Below are positions 1 to 7,574 of a stretch of 8,687 nucleotides of DNA, in pieces. The position numbers were made by a program, and so were the translations under genes. The notes beneath the pieces were generated by a model. It was given only the letters and a program-made list of their open reading frames with translations. It ran no database searches and had not been told where the DNA came from. The first letter of the stretch is position 1, and each line of letters opens with the position of its first letter. Where the stretch lies: positions 1-8,687 of the forward strand of contig DEQS01000060.1 in the NCBI GenBank assembly GCA_002360555.1, given 5' to 3'. This stretch comes from Chloracidobacterium sp. UBA3360. Lineage in GTDB: Bacteria; Acidobacteriota; Blastocatellia; Pyrinomonadales; Pyrinomonadaceae.

Positions 1-1814
<1,814 letters not shown>

Positions 1815-1818
1815 TTAA

Positions 1819-2289
1819 CTAAAACCTATAATGTGCAAACGCCTTGTTCGCTTCTGCCATGCGGAGCACGTCTTCCTTCTTCTTCATTGCGCCGCCGCGT
1901 CCGTTCACCGTGTCGAGCAGCTCGCCCACGAGACGGTCTTCCATCGTTTTTTCGCTGCGTCCGCGGGCGTTTGTAACGATCCAGCGGATCGCCAGCGTAT
2001 TGCGACGGTCACGCGAAACTTCGAGCGGCACCTGATATGTGGCACCACCGATACGGCGTGATTTGACCTCGAGGGTCGGAGCAACGCTGTCGAGAGCGGC
2101 CTTAAATACTTTCAAAGGCTCGTCTTGTGCCTTTTCGCCCAATTTGACCATCGCTCCGTAAAAGATCTGCTCGGCAGTTGTCTTTTTACCCGCCAGCATC
2201 AAACCGTTGATAAACTTAGTAACGGCGATGCTGTTGTAGATCGGATCCGGCAAAACTTCTCTTTTTACTGCAACTCTACGTCTTGGCAT
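1819..2289 (-). CDS. rpsG: 30S ribosomal protein S7
   Basis: Primary 16S rRNA-binding protein that organises the 3' major (head) domain of the 30S subunit. It is 156 residues, the normal length. The N-terminus MPRRRVAVKREVLPDP, the central GGATYQVPLEV motif and the tail AEANKAFAHYRF are all typical of S7. The start ATG at 2289 is preceded by a good Shine-Dalgarno, GAGGA at 2297-2293, only 3 nt from the ATG. It is the middle gene of the str operon, 80 bp after rpsL and 4 bp before fusA. In Escherichia coli S7 represses its own operon by binding the rpsL-rpsG spacer; here that spacer is a palindromic short-repeat array, so any equivalent control would have to use a different RNA target (inference). 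Confidence 0.99.
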   Translation of the reverse strand: MPRRRVAVKREVLPDPIYNSIAVTKFINGLMLAGKKTTAEQIFYGAMVKLGEKAQDEPLKVFKAALDSVAPTLEVKSRRIGGATYQVPLEVSRDRRNTLAIRWIVTNARGRSEKTMEDRLVGELLDTVNGRGGAMKKKEDVLRMAEANKAFAHYRF

Positions 2290-2303
2290 AATTCCTCAAT
2301 TAA

Positions 2304-2371
2304 GAATTTCGAATATCGAATATCGAATTAAGAATCTGTATTCGTAATTCGTAATTCATAATTCGTAATTT
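2304..2371. repeat. Inverted array of 7-nt units in the rpsL-rpsG spacer
   Basis: The left arm (2304-2335) is built of four 7-nt units of the form GAATATC (variants GAATTTC and GAATTAA) plus a partial GAAT. The right arm (2340-2371) has four units of the form ATTCGTA (one ATTCATA) plus ATTT. The two 32-nt arms are separated by 4 nt and pair at 24 of 32 positions by hand alignment, so the transcript could fold into a long imperfect hairpin. It sits inside the operon, overlaps the rpsL stop and ends just before the rpsG Shine-Dalgarno. It lacks a U-tract and encodes nothing. It resembles heptameric short tandem repeats known from other bacterial genomes, such as the STRR repeats of cyanobacteria; relationship to those is not claimed. 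Confidence 0.8.
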
Positions 2372-2750
2372 ACTTCGCTCCCTTCGGACGTTTTGCTCCG
2401 TATTTAGAACGCGACTGATTTCGGTTCGCGACGCCTGAGGCATCCAGCGTTCCGCGGATAACGTGATAACGAACACCCGGCAGATCCTTTACACGGCCGC
2501 CGCGGATCAACACGATCGAGTGTTCCTGCAAGTTATGCCCGATACCCGGGATATATGTAGTAACTTCGATCTGGTTGGTCAAACGCACACGGGCGACCTT
2601 ACGAAGAGCCGAGTTAGGCTTTTTCGGTGTCGATGTGTAAACGCGTGTGCAAACGCCACGCTTTTGCGGGTTTGCCTGCAAAGCGGGACTCGCGGTTTTA
2701 TACTTGATCCGTTTGCGTCCCTTACGAACTAATTGGTTAATAGTAGGCAT
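2370..2750 (-). CDS. rpsL: 30S ribosomal protein S12
   Basis: Decoding-centre protein of the 30S subunit that contacts helices 27 and 44 and controls accuracy. It is 126 residues, the usual length. The conserved blocks QKRGVCTRVYTSTPKKPNSA and LIRGGRVKDLPGVRYH are intact. The residues altered in classic streptomycin-resistant mutants are lysines here (K43 and K88, counting Met1), so the allele looks wild type. D89, the methylthiolated aspartate of many bacteria, is present. The ATG at 2750 follows a weak purine-rich AGAAG. It is the first gene of the str operon, behind a leader of about 290 nt. The TAA stop at 2372-2370 lies inside the last unit of the inverted repeat array that fills the spacer to rpsG. 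Confidence 0.99.
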   Translation of the reverse strand: MPTINQLVRKGRKRIKYKTASPALQANPQKRGVCTRVYTSTPKKPNSALRKVARVRLTNQIEVTTYIPGIGHNLQEHSIVLIRGGRVKDLPGVRYHVIRGTLDASGVANRNQSRSKYGAKRPKGAK

Positions 2751-2893
2751 CGTTTCTTCTATTTAAAATTCCAGTAGGCAAAACTACCGTCTTACCTGAC
2801 TCTTGCTCGGATAATATCCGGCAGTTAGCTCAAGCAGCACTAAAGCTGAATGAATTAAATTTATGTTCTAACCCTTAAGAATTGTTACTTTGC

Positions 2894-2959
2894 TGTAGCG
2901 TGGCATATTAGATATGTGTAATTCGCCAATGGACGGTGATGCCCACCTATTACGCTACA
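2894..2959. other. Foldable element in the str operon leader
   Basis: An 8-bp perfect outer stem (TGTAGCGT 2894-2901 with ACGCTACA 2952-2959) is extended by GGCA (2902-2905) with TGCC (2940-2943). There is an 8-nt bulge at 2944-2951. Inside are two adjacent hairpins, ATTA/TAAT (2907-2910 with 2919-2922) and TCGCC/GGTGA (2923-2927 with 2935-2939). The second pairs fully (one G-U) on the plus strand and has one A-C mismatch on the minus strand. By position it falls in the predicted str mRNA leader, but the pairing does not decide the strand. It could be an RNA control element or a protein-binding dyad; no known family was recognised. Confidence 0.35.
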
Positions 2960-3044
2960 ATCCGTGTTTCAATTCTCAAAAATCCTATCTGTAAACTCAC
3001 GCGGAGCATATAGATACAACGAACGGTAAAGTCCGAAACTTTAG

Positions 3045-3073
3045 ATATTATGAATTTGGACGATTCTTGTCAA
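3045..3073 (-). promoter_or_regulatory. Predicted sigma70 promoter of the str operon
   Basis: On the minus strand a perfect -35 hexamer TTGACA (3073-3068) is followed after exactly 17 bp by TAATAT (3050-3045), which keeps the conserved second and last -10 positions. An alternative -10, CATAAT (3052-3047), would have a 15-bp spacer. Transcription would start near 3038, about 290 nt before the rpsL ATG. No better leftward promoter was found closer to rpsL. Confidence 0.6.
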
Positions 3074-3081
3074 GCCCGCTT

Positions 3082-3111
3082 TTGCCAAATCACGCATTTC
3101 TTTAGTAGAAT
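3082..3111 (+). promoter_or_regulatory. Predicted sigma70 promoter of the ferredoxin-domain gene
   Basis: TTGCCA (3082-3087) and TAGAAT (3106-3111) each match the sigma70 consensus at 5 of 6 positions, with an 18-bp spacer. The start would be near 3118, giving a leader of about 50 nt. The -35 box is only 8 bp from the -35 box of the leftward str promoter, so the two may compete for polymerase. Confidence 0.6.
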
Positions 3112-3126
3112 CTCTCCTTTGGTAAA

Positions 3127-3145
3127 ACGGTCAGTTTCCGACCGT
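3127..3145 (+). promoter_or_regulatory. Hairpin in the 5' leader of the ferredoxin-domain gene
   Basis: ACGGTC (3127-3132) and GACCGT (3140-3145) form a perfect 6-bp stem with a 7-nt loop, about 10 nt after the predicted transcription start and just upstream of the AAGAAG Shine-Dalgarno (3152-3157). It could be an operator or an mRNA-stabilising hairpin. There is no following U-tract, so it is not a terminator. Confidence 0.4.
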
Positions 3146-3167
3146 ATATATAAGAAGTAATTTAAGC

Positions 3168-4205
3168 ATGACAAATCTCGAATCGTATTTAGCTAACTAC
3201 AACGAAACCAACTGGCTCGCCGCCCTCGACGAACTGCTTCCCTGCATCCACGAGGTCGATAAAAACGCAGTCCAGATCTGGTTTCGCTTTTATCCGCTGA
3301 GCCTCAAGTGTTTTATCGACGCCGCCGAGGACCGCGAAGCGACGCTGCACGGGCTAGCGATGCAGGGCGTTTTTGAGTTGAAAGATCAGATCGACTCGTC
3401 GCATCATTTTCTATACGGCCACCGTTACTGGAAAACAGTCAAAGCCGCGATCGAAGCCGAAGCCGCTGTCTTTACAGATCAGACACACGATCTGAAAGAA
3501 GAGGTCAAACAGATCGGGATGCTCGTCGCCGAAAAGCTCAAGGTCGAACGTTCGCTCGTCAACGCCATCGTCCTCGTTGGACTGATGACGCTCAATCAGG
3601 TCGGGCTCGAAGCGTTTAACGCCGCCACCGGCGAGGTCGAAAAGCCGAGCGGTATAATGACAAAATCGCCCGACGCCATCGTCGCCGAGCGTGCAAAAGA
3701 CGATTCGCAAGGCGTTTTTGGATTCCTCAAAACCGTCAACAAGAAATTTTCGGTCACATATACTGCGGCCAATTCGAGCGGCAAATTCCCTTTGCTCAAC
3801 GAGCAAGAGATCACCGCAGCGTCGGCAAACGACCGCTCACAGGATTGGCAATCGCTCGACAGCCGCTGCTGGGAAGGCCCTGTTCCTGTCGAATGTACGG
3901 CCGCCTCATGCGGCACTTGTTGGGTAGGTGTGCTTGGCGGTCAGGAAAAGATGACCGAAGTCGGCCGCCGCGAACGCCGCGCGATGAAGGTCTTTGGCTA
4001 CAACCAGACCGATGACGCAACCCCATTCATGCGTCTCGCGTGCCAAGCCCGTGCAACCGGCAACGTCACGCTCATAATTCCGCCCTGGAACGCCGTCTTT
4101 GGCAAAAAGGTATATGGCAATATCGAAGAGGTCGAACTCGAACCCGTGACAACGTCAGCCAAAGCCCTCCGCGAAACCATCGCCTCGGCCACATCCGGAG
4201 ACTAA
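3168..4205 (+). CDS. Two-part protein with C-terminal [2Fe-2S] ferredoxin domain
   Basis: 345 residues, cytoplasmic by appearance (no signal peptide or membrane segment). The C-terminal part, from about residue 193, reads as a plant-type ferredoxin fold. It has an initial strand FSVTYTA, the cluster loop CTAASCGTC with C243, C248 and C251 in the C-x4-C-x2-C pattern, and the fourth ligand C292 in RLACQA, followed by the strand NVTLIIPPW. The gap from C251 to C292 is 40 residues, longer than the roughly 29 of plant ferredoxins, and holds the charged GRRERRAMK stretch. Residues 1-190 are not recognised; they look mostly helical, with a conserved-looking VQIWFRFYPLSLKCF at 35-49. Cys6, Cys48 and Cys234 are additional. 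The ATG has AAGAAG 10 nt upstream. It is likely a redox or electron-transfer protein; the partner cannot be named from context. Confidence 0.85.
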   Translation: MTNLESYLANYNETNWLAALDELLPCIHEVDKNAVQIWFRFYPLSLKCFIDAAEDREATLHGLAMQGVFELKDQIDSSHHFLYGHRYWKTVKAAIEAEAAVFTDQTHDLKEEVKQIGMLVAEKLKVERSLVNAIVLVGLMTLNQVGLEAFNAATGEVEKPSGIMTKSPDAIVAERAKDDSQGVFGFLKTVNKKFSVTYTAANSSGKFPLLNEQEITAASANDRSQDWQSLDSRCWEGPVPVECTAASCGTCWVGVLGGQEKMTEVGRRERRAMKVFGYNQTDDATPFMRLACQARATGNVTLIIPPWNAVFGKKVYGNIEEVELEPVTTSAKALRETIASATSGD

Positions 4206-4210
4206 AAAAC

Positions 4211-4288
4211 TTTCGCCACGACTTACACGAATATCACGAATTGATTTATTCTTCATTATTCGTGCAGTTCGTGTAATTCGTGGCCAAA
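4211..4288. repeat. Inverted array of 9-nt units spanning a gene junction
   Basis: The core arms, 4215-4241 and 4258-4284, match at 23 of 27 positions as inverted repeats around a 16-nt loop; a further TTT/AAA pairing extends them to 4211 and 4288. Each arm is three 9-nt units centred on TTCGTG (right) or CACGAA (left). The transcript would form a stable hairpin right after the ferredoxin-gene stop. It ends in a short A/T stretch that could give weak termination, but the right arm also contains the GTG start of the transporter gene at 4280. Confidence 0.85.
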
Positions 4289-5146
4289 ACTCTTAAAACC
4301 AATCCTGTCGCCCTCGTCGTTATCGCCGTGCTTTTGTGGAGCACCGGCGGGATGTTCATCAAGCTCGCGACAAACCTTGATGCTTATCAAGTAACATTCT
4401 TTCGTTCCTTGCTAGCAGGGCTCACGGTCCTCATCATTACCCGCAAAAACGGCCTCCGGATCAACGGCTTTGGCGTCATCGCATCCATAATCTACGCAAC
4501 GCTCCTGTTCCTATTCGTCTGGGCGACCAAACACACGACCGCCGCCAACGCGATTTTCCTTCAATACACCGCACCGATCTATATACTTGTGCTCGCGCCG
4601 TTCGTGATCGGTGAGAAATTTCAAATCCGTGATCTCATAACTGTCGTATTTTGTATCGCGGGAATGAGCCTGTTCTTCGTCGGCGACCTGACCATCGGCG
4701 ATTACCAAGGCAACATCGCCGCCCTCGGCTCGGGTATTTTTCTCGGGCTTTACATCATGCTGCTAAAACACCCGAAAGCAGCCGGCATGAACTCTGTCAT
4801 AACGGTGATCTACGGTAATTTCTTACTTGCCTTGCTAACGCTGCCATCGGGTATCGCCGCATTTCCAACCGCGACTTGGCGTGACTATGCCGCAGTCGGC
4901 TTTCTCGGTATTTTCCAGATCGGTGTGGCGTATATCTTGTTTATTAAGGGAGTAACCGGCGGCACACGGCCGCTCGACGCCAGTATCATCGGCTTTATCG
5001 AACCGCTCCTAAACCCCGTCTGGGTATTCCTCTTCATCGGAGAACGCCCCTCAAACTGGGCGATCCTCGGCGGTACTATCATAATCGCGACGGTCATCAT
5101 TCACACGCTCGCACAATATCGTGTTCAGAAGCGTTCCGCAGTTTGA
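4280..5146 (+). CDS. EamA/DMT-family transporter
   Basis: Inner-membrane permease of the drug/metabolite transporter superfamily, likely an exporter of small metabolites; the substrate cannot be told. It is 288 residues with ten predicted membrane helices (about 9-29, 36-54, 64-83, 88-110, 117-135, 145-163, 172-192, 202-223, 233-253, 260-279), arranged as two EamA repeats. The repeat signatures are NAIFLQYTAPIYILVLAPF ending in GEK, and IGFIEPLLNPVWVFLFIGE. The start is taken as GTG at 4280, because an in-frame TAA lies just upstream (4274-4276) and the first helix begins by residue 9, so Met25 would cut it. No Shine-Dalgarno is visible, and the start codon lies in the right arm of a palindromic repeat. 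The channel gene follows 39 bp after the stop, so co-transcription is plausible. Confidence 0.9.
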   Translation: MAKTLKTNPVALVVIAVLLWSTGGMFIKLATNLDAYQVTFFRSLLAGLTVLIITRKNGLRINGFGVIASIIYATLLFLFVWATKHTTAANAIFLQYTAPIYILVLAPFVIGEKFQIRDLITVVFCIAGMSLFFVGDLTIGDYQGNIAALGSGIFLGLYIMLLKHPKAAGMNSVITVIYGNFLLALLTLPSGIAAFPTATWRDYAAVGFLGIFQIGVAYILFIKGVTGGTRPLDASIIGFIEPLLNPVWVFLFIGERPSNWAILGGTIIIATVIIHTLAQYRVQKRSAV

Positions 5147-5185
5147 ATTTATCGCCTATTTTTCGCTACACTTCCCCAAAATCAT

Positions 5186-7093
5186 ATGCCCAAACACACG
5201 CTCCGAGAAAAGTTTCAATATCACTTTGAGAATACAATGTCCGGAGGACCGATCGCGGTCATCAGGTGGCTGGCGATCGTATCCATCGTATCGGTCGTCG
5301 TGCTTGGAGGGATAATTGTTTTGCTTGGGATCACCGGCACGACGGAGCCGGGTGCCGAGCCGCTCAGTTTTCTTGAAGGCACATGGAAAAGCCTGATGGC
5401 AACCCTTGATCCCGGAACGATGGGCGGTGACGAAGGCTGGGATTATCGCGTCGTGAGATTCACGGCAACAATGATCGGGATCTTTCTGATCTCGATACTT
5501 ATCGGTTCGATCGCGTCGGGCATCGACCAAAAGATCGAAGAATTGAAACGCGGTCGATCTCGCGTGCTCGATAGCAACCACACGCTAATCCTCGGCTGGT
5601 CCGAAAAGATCTTTACGATCATAACTGAGCTGGTCGAGGCGAACTCCAATCAAAAACGCCCGTGCATCGTCATTCTCTCGGACAAGGACAAGGTCGAGGC
5701 TGAAGACGAGATAAAGTCGCGGATCCCCGACACGCGAAACACAAAGATCGTCGTCCGCAGCGGCTCCACTCTCGAATCGTCCGCCGCAGAGATGGTGAAT
5801 ATCAACGAGGCTCGCTCGATCATCGTATTGTCGCCCGAGACCGCAAATTCGGACACCTACGTCATCAAGACAGTTCTCGGCATCACGAACGGCCGCCGTC
5901 GAAGGCCTGACGCCTATCACATAGTCGCCGAGATCCGTGACGAACGCAATCTCGACGCCGCAGAGCTAGTCGGGAACGGCGAAGCCGTTTACGTTCTCAG
6001 TGAGGACCTCATCTCACGCGTGATGGCACAGACCTGCCGCCAGTCGGGCTTGAGCGTCGTCTATGCCGACCTGCTCGAATTCGCCGGCGACGAGATCTAT
6101 TTCAACGAGATCCCCGATTCGCTCATAGGCAAAACGTACAAAGATTCGCTTTTCGCGTATGAGACATCGTCTGTGATAGGTGTGTTTACGCCGTCGGGCG
6201 AGGCACTTATCAATCCTCCGATGGACCGCACCTACAGCGACGGCGAATCCGTCATCGCGATCTCCGAAGACGACGACACCGTTATCGCCAACGGCCGGGG
6301 CTTAGACGGTATCGACGCTTCCCTTTTCCAGCACGGCGAAGAAAGCAGTCCCGTCCAAGAACATACGCTGATCATCGGCTGGAACGAGATCGCACCTCGC
6401 ATCGTCACCGAAGTCGATAATTACGTAAAGGCAGAGTCAATGGTGTTGGTTATCTCTCAAGACCCGACGGTCGGTGCCGAGGTTGCCAAGCTACAAACCC
6501 AAGTCAAGAATCAGCGGATCGCGTTTTGCGAGGGCGACCCGGTCGATAAGAAAACTCTACTGGACGTCAATACCAAGAGTTTTGATCACATTATCGTCCT
6601 TTCTGATCGCAGCATCGACATTCAGGAAAGCGACGCTCACACGCTCATCACTCTGCTTCATCTACGCAGTATCAGCGAGACCGAAGGCGTTGATTACAGC
6701 ATCGTTACCGAAATGCTCGACATGCGAAACCGCGAACTCGGCGTCGTCGCCAAAGCCGACGACTTTGTCGTCAGCGACAACCTGATAAGCCTGATGCTCA
6801 GCCAACTCAGCGAGAACCGCGAACTGAAAAAGGTCTACGACGTCCTATTTCAGGCCGACGGCTCCGAGGTCTATCTCAAACCAGCAAGCCGCTACGTCCG
6901 CACCGGCACCGAAGTCGATTTCTACACCGTCGTTGCATCCGCCGCCGCCCTCAGCGAATCTGCCATCGGCTACCGCATCGCAACCGAGACCACCGACCCC
7001 GACAAACACTACGGCGTCCACCTAAACCCGAATAAGTCGGAAAAAGTGACGTTCAAAGACAAAGACTTCGTGATCGTCTTGAGCGAGGACTGA
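5186..7093 (+). CDS. CASTOR/POLLUX-family ion channel, 2TM with two RCK modules
   Basis: Probable inner-membrane cation channel gated by cytoplasmic RCK domains, 635 residues. TM1 is at about 28-50, a pore loop at about 62-85 (WKSLMATLDPGTMGGDEG) and TM2 at about 90-112, followed by the linker SGIDQKIEELKRGRSRV. The first RCK-like module begins HTLILGWSEK (132-141), with RSGS at 191-194 and IIVLSPE at 212-218. The second begins HTLIIGWNE (393-401) and runs to the C-terminus. This layout and the HTLILGW, RSGS and EDDDT (361-365) motifs match plant CASTOR/POLLUX/SYM8 and their actinobacterial relatives. The filter is not the TVGYG of K+ channels, so selectivity is open. ATG 5186 is kept because the segment FENTMSGGP before TM1 resembles family N-termini; no Shine-Dalgarno is seen. 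It lies 39 bp after the transporter. Its 3' end is partly duplicated at 7496-7552. Confidence 0.88.
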   Translation: MPKHTLREKFQYHFENTMSGGPIAVIRWLAIVSIVSVVVLGGIIVLLGITGTTEPGAEPLSFLEGTWKSLMATLDPGTMGGDEGWDYRVVRFTATMIGIFLISILIGSIASGIDQKIEELKRGRSRVLDSNHTLILGWSEKIFTIITELVEANSNQKRPCIVILSDKDKVEAEDEIKSRIPDTRNTKIVVRSGSTLESSAAEMVNINEARSIIVLSPETANSDTYVIKTVLGITNGRRRRPDAYHIVAEIRDERNLDAAELVGNGEAVYVLSEDLISRVMAQTCRQSGLSVVYADLLEFAGDEIYFNEIPDSLIGKTYKDSLFAYETSSVIGVFTPSGEALINPPMDRTYSDGESVIAISEDDDTVIANGRGLDGIDASLFQHGEESSPVQEHTLIIGWNEIAPRIVTEVDNYVKAESMVLVISQDPTVGAEVAKLQTQVKNQRIAFCEGDPVDKKTLLDVNTKSFDHIIVLSDRSIDIQESDAHTLITLLHLRSISETEGVDYSIVTEMLDMRNRELGVVAKADDFVVSDNLISLMLSQLSENRELKKVYDVLFQADGSEVYLKPASRYVRTGTEVDFYTVVASAAALSESAIGYRIATETTDPDKHYGVHLNPNKSEKVTFKDKDFVIVLSED

Positions 7094-7136
7094 TCCGCAA
7101 TATTGCGAACCCATCAATTCCCAGTTAATTACCGCC

Positions 7137-7165
7137 TTGCCCTCAGCCGGAAGTCGGCATATCAT
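7137..7165 (+). promoter_or_regulatory. Predicted sigma70 promoter of the small membrane protein gene
   Basis: TTGCCC (7137-7142), a 17-bp spacer and TATCAT (7160-7165, 5 of 6 to consensus) predict a start near 7172, about 44 nt before the ATG. The spacer contains a small dyad, GCCG/CGGC (7146-7149 with 7155-7158), that could be an operator. Confidence 0.55.
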
Positions 7166-7215
7166 CATCCCGTCCAACAAAAACTTAAGACGTTTAGTCA
7201 CAACGGAGAGATATT

Positions 7216-7476
7216 ATGCTTCCTTGGTTCCTATTATTCGGATTCGGAATTATCGTCGGCGTGGCGATGAACTCGCTAATGAACAGCCGCGGTAACGGCC
7301 TCGGTGTCCCTCTGAGCGTCATCATCGGCGGCATCGCAAGCCTCGTCGGCGGCGTCTTTCTGGGTACTGCCAGCCGATCCGTCGTCGGCGTCGGTTTTGA
7401 CTTCATCGTCGCCATGATCGGCGGCCCTATCGTCGCGGTCATCGCGATCTTATTGATCCGGGCTATCAAAAAATAA
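7216..7476 (+). CDS. GlsB/YeaQ/YmgE-type small membrane protein
   Basis: 86 residues, almost entirely hydrophobic, with three predicted membrane helices (about 2-20, 32-51 and 61-83) and a basic tail ending in RAIKK. The glycine-rich second helix (SVIIGGIASLVGGVFLG) and overall length match the GlsB/YeaQ/YmgE family (Pfam transglycosylase-associated protein). Its members are often stress-induced but have no firmly established biochemical role; the transglycosylase label is historical. A strong Shine-Dalgarno GGAGAG (7205-7210) sits 5 nt before the ATG, and a promoter candidate lies at 7137-7165, so it probably has its own transcript. It is enclosed between the 3' end of the channel gene and a degraded copy of that same 3' end. 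Confidence 0.85.
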   Translation: MLPWFLLFGFGIIVGVAMNSLMNSRGNGLGVPLSVIIGGIASLVGGVFLGTASRSVVGVGFDFIVAMIGGPIVAVIAILLIRAIKK

Positions 7477-7495
7477 AGATCCGACCGCCCGGGCA

Positions 7496-7552
7496 TCAGA
7501 AACAGTGTCGTCCGGTGATGCAGACTTCGTGATCGTCTTGAGCGAGAACTAG
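7496..7552 (+). pseudogene. Remnant copy of the channel gene 3' end
   Basis: Bases 7522-7550 match 7063-7091, the last 29 bases up to the stop of the channel gene, at 28 of 29 positions. The same frame read here ends in DFVIVLSEN and a TAG stop, against DFVIVLSED and TGA in the intact gene. Similarity continues upstream more weakly, reading SETVSSGDA against SEKVTFKDK, back to about 7496. There is no start codon or Shine-Dalgarno for it and nothing of the rest of the channel. It is best explained as the tail of a second, otherwise lost paralogue or a partial local duplication. Confidence 0.75.
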
Positions 7553-7574
7553 ATTTCCTACTGGTGATCTCACG

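Larger units (their letters stand above)
2751..3167. other. Divergent control region, str operon / ferredoxin gene
   Basis: This is a 417-bp gap with no credible gene. It contains, from left to right: a weak AGAAG upstream of rpsL; a perfect dyad CGGATAATATCCG (2808-2820); a 66-nt foldable element (2894-2959); a small hairpin TAAAGT/ACTTTA (3027-3032 with 3038-3043); two back-to-back promoter candidates (3045-3073 minus, 3082-3111 plus); and a hairpin in the rightward leader (3127-3145). The leftward promoter would give the str mRNA a leader of roughly 290 nt. No tRNA or recognised Rfam-type riboswitch could be identified by eye. Confidence 0.7.

Noticed and set aside
2304..2371. CRISPR array
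   Set aside because: Units are 7 nt and contiguous with no spacers, and no cas genes are nearby.
2894..2959. tRNA-like cloverleaf
   Set aside because: The fold has a stem and two arms but no T-loop GTTCGA-type sequence, no anticodon arm of normal size and no CCA-compatible acceptor stem.
3411..4276. Overlapping frames around the ferredoxin-domain gene on both strands
   Set aside because: The plus-strand frame at 3168-4205 has the cluster motif, a promoter and a start box; the others show no family features.
5237..7093. Alternative start of the channel gene at ATG 5237
   Set aside because: It would remove the segment before TM1 that resembles the N-terminus of family members; the weak purine run upstream is not enough to prefer it.
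7096..7107. Palindrome CGCAATATTGCG after the channel stop as a terminator
   Set aside because: There is no loop and no T-tract; it may be a protein site, but nothing supports a terminator call.
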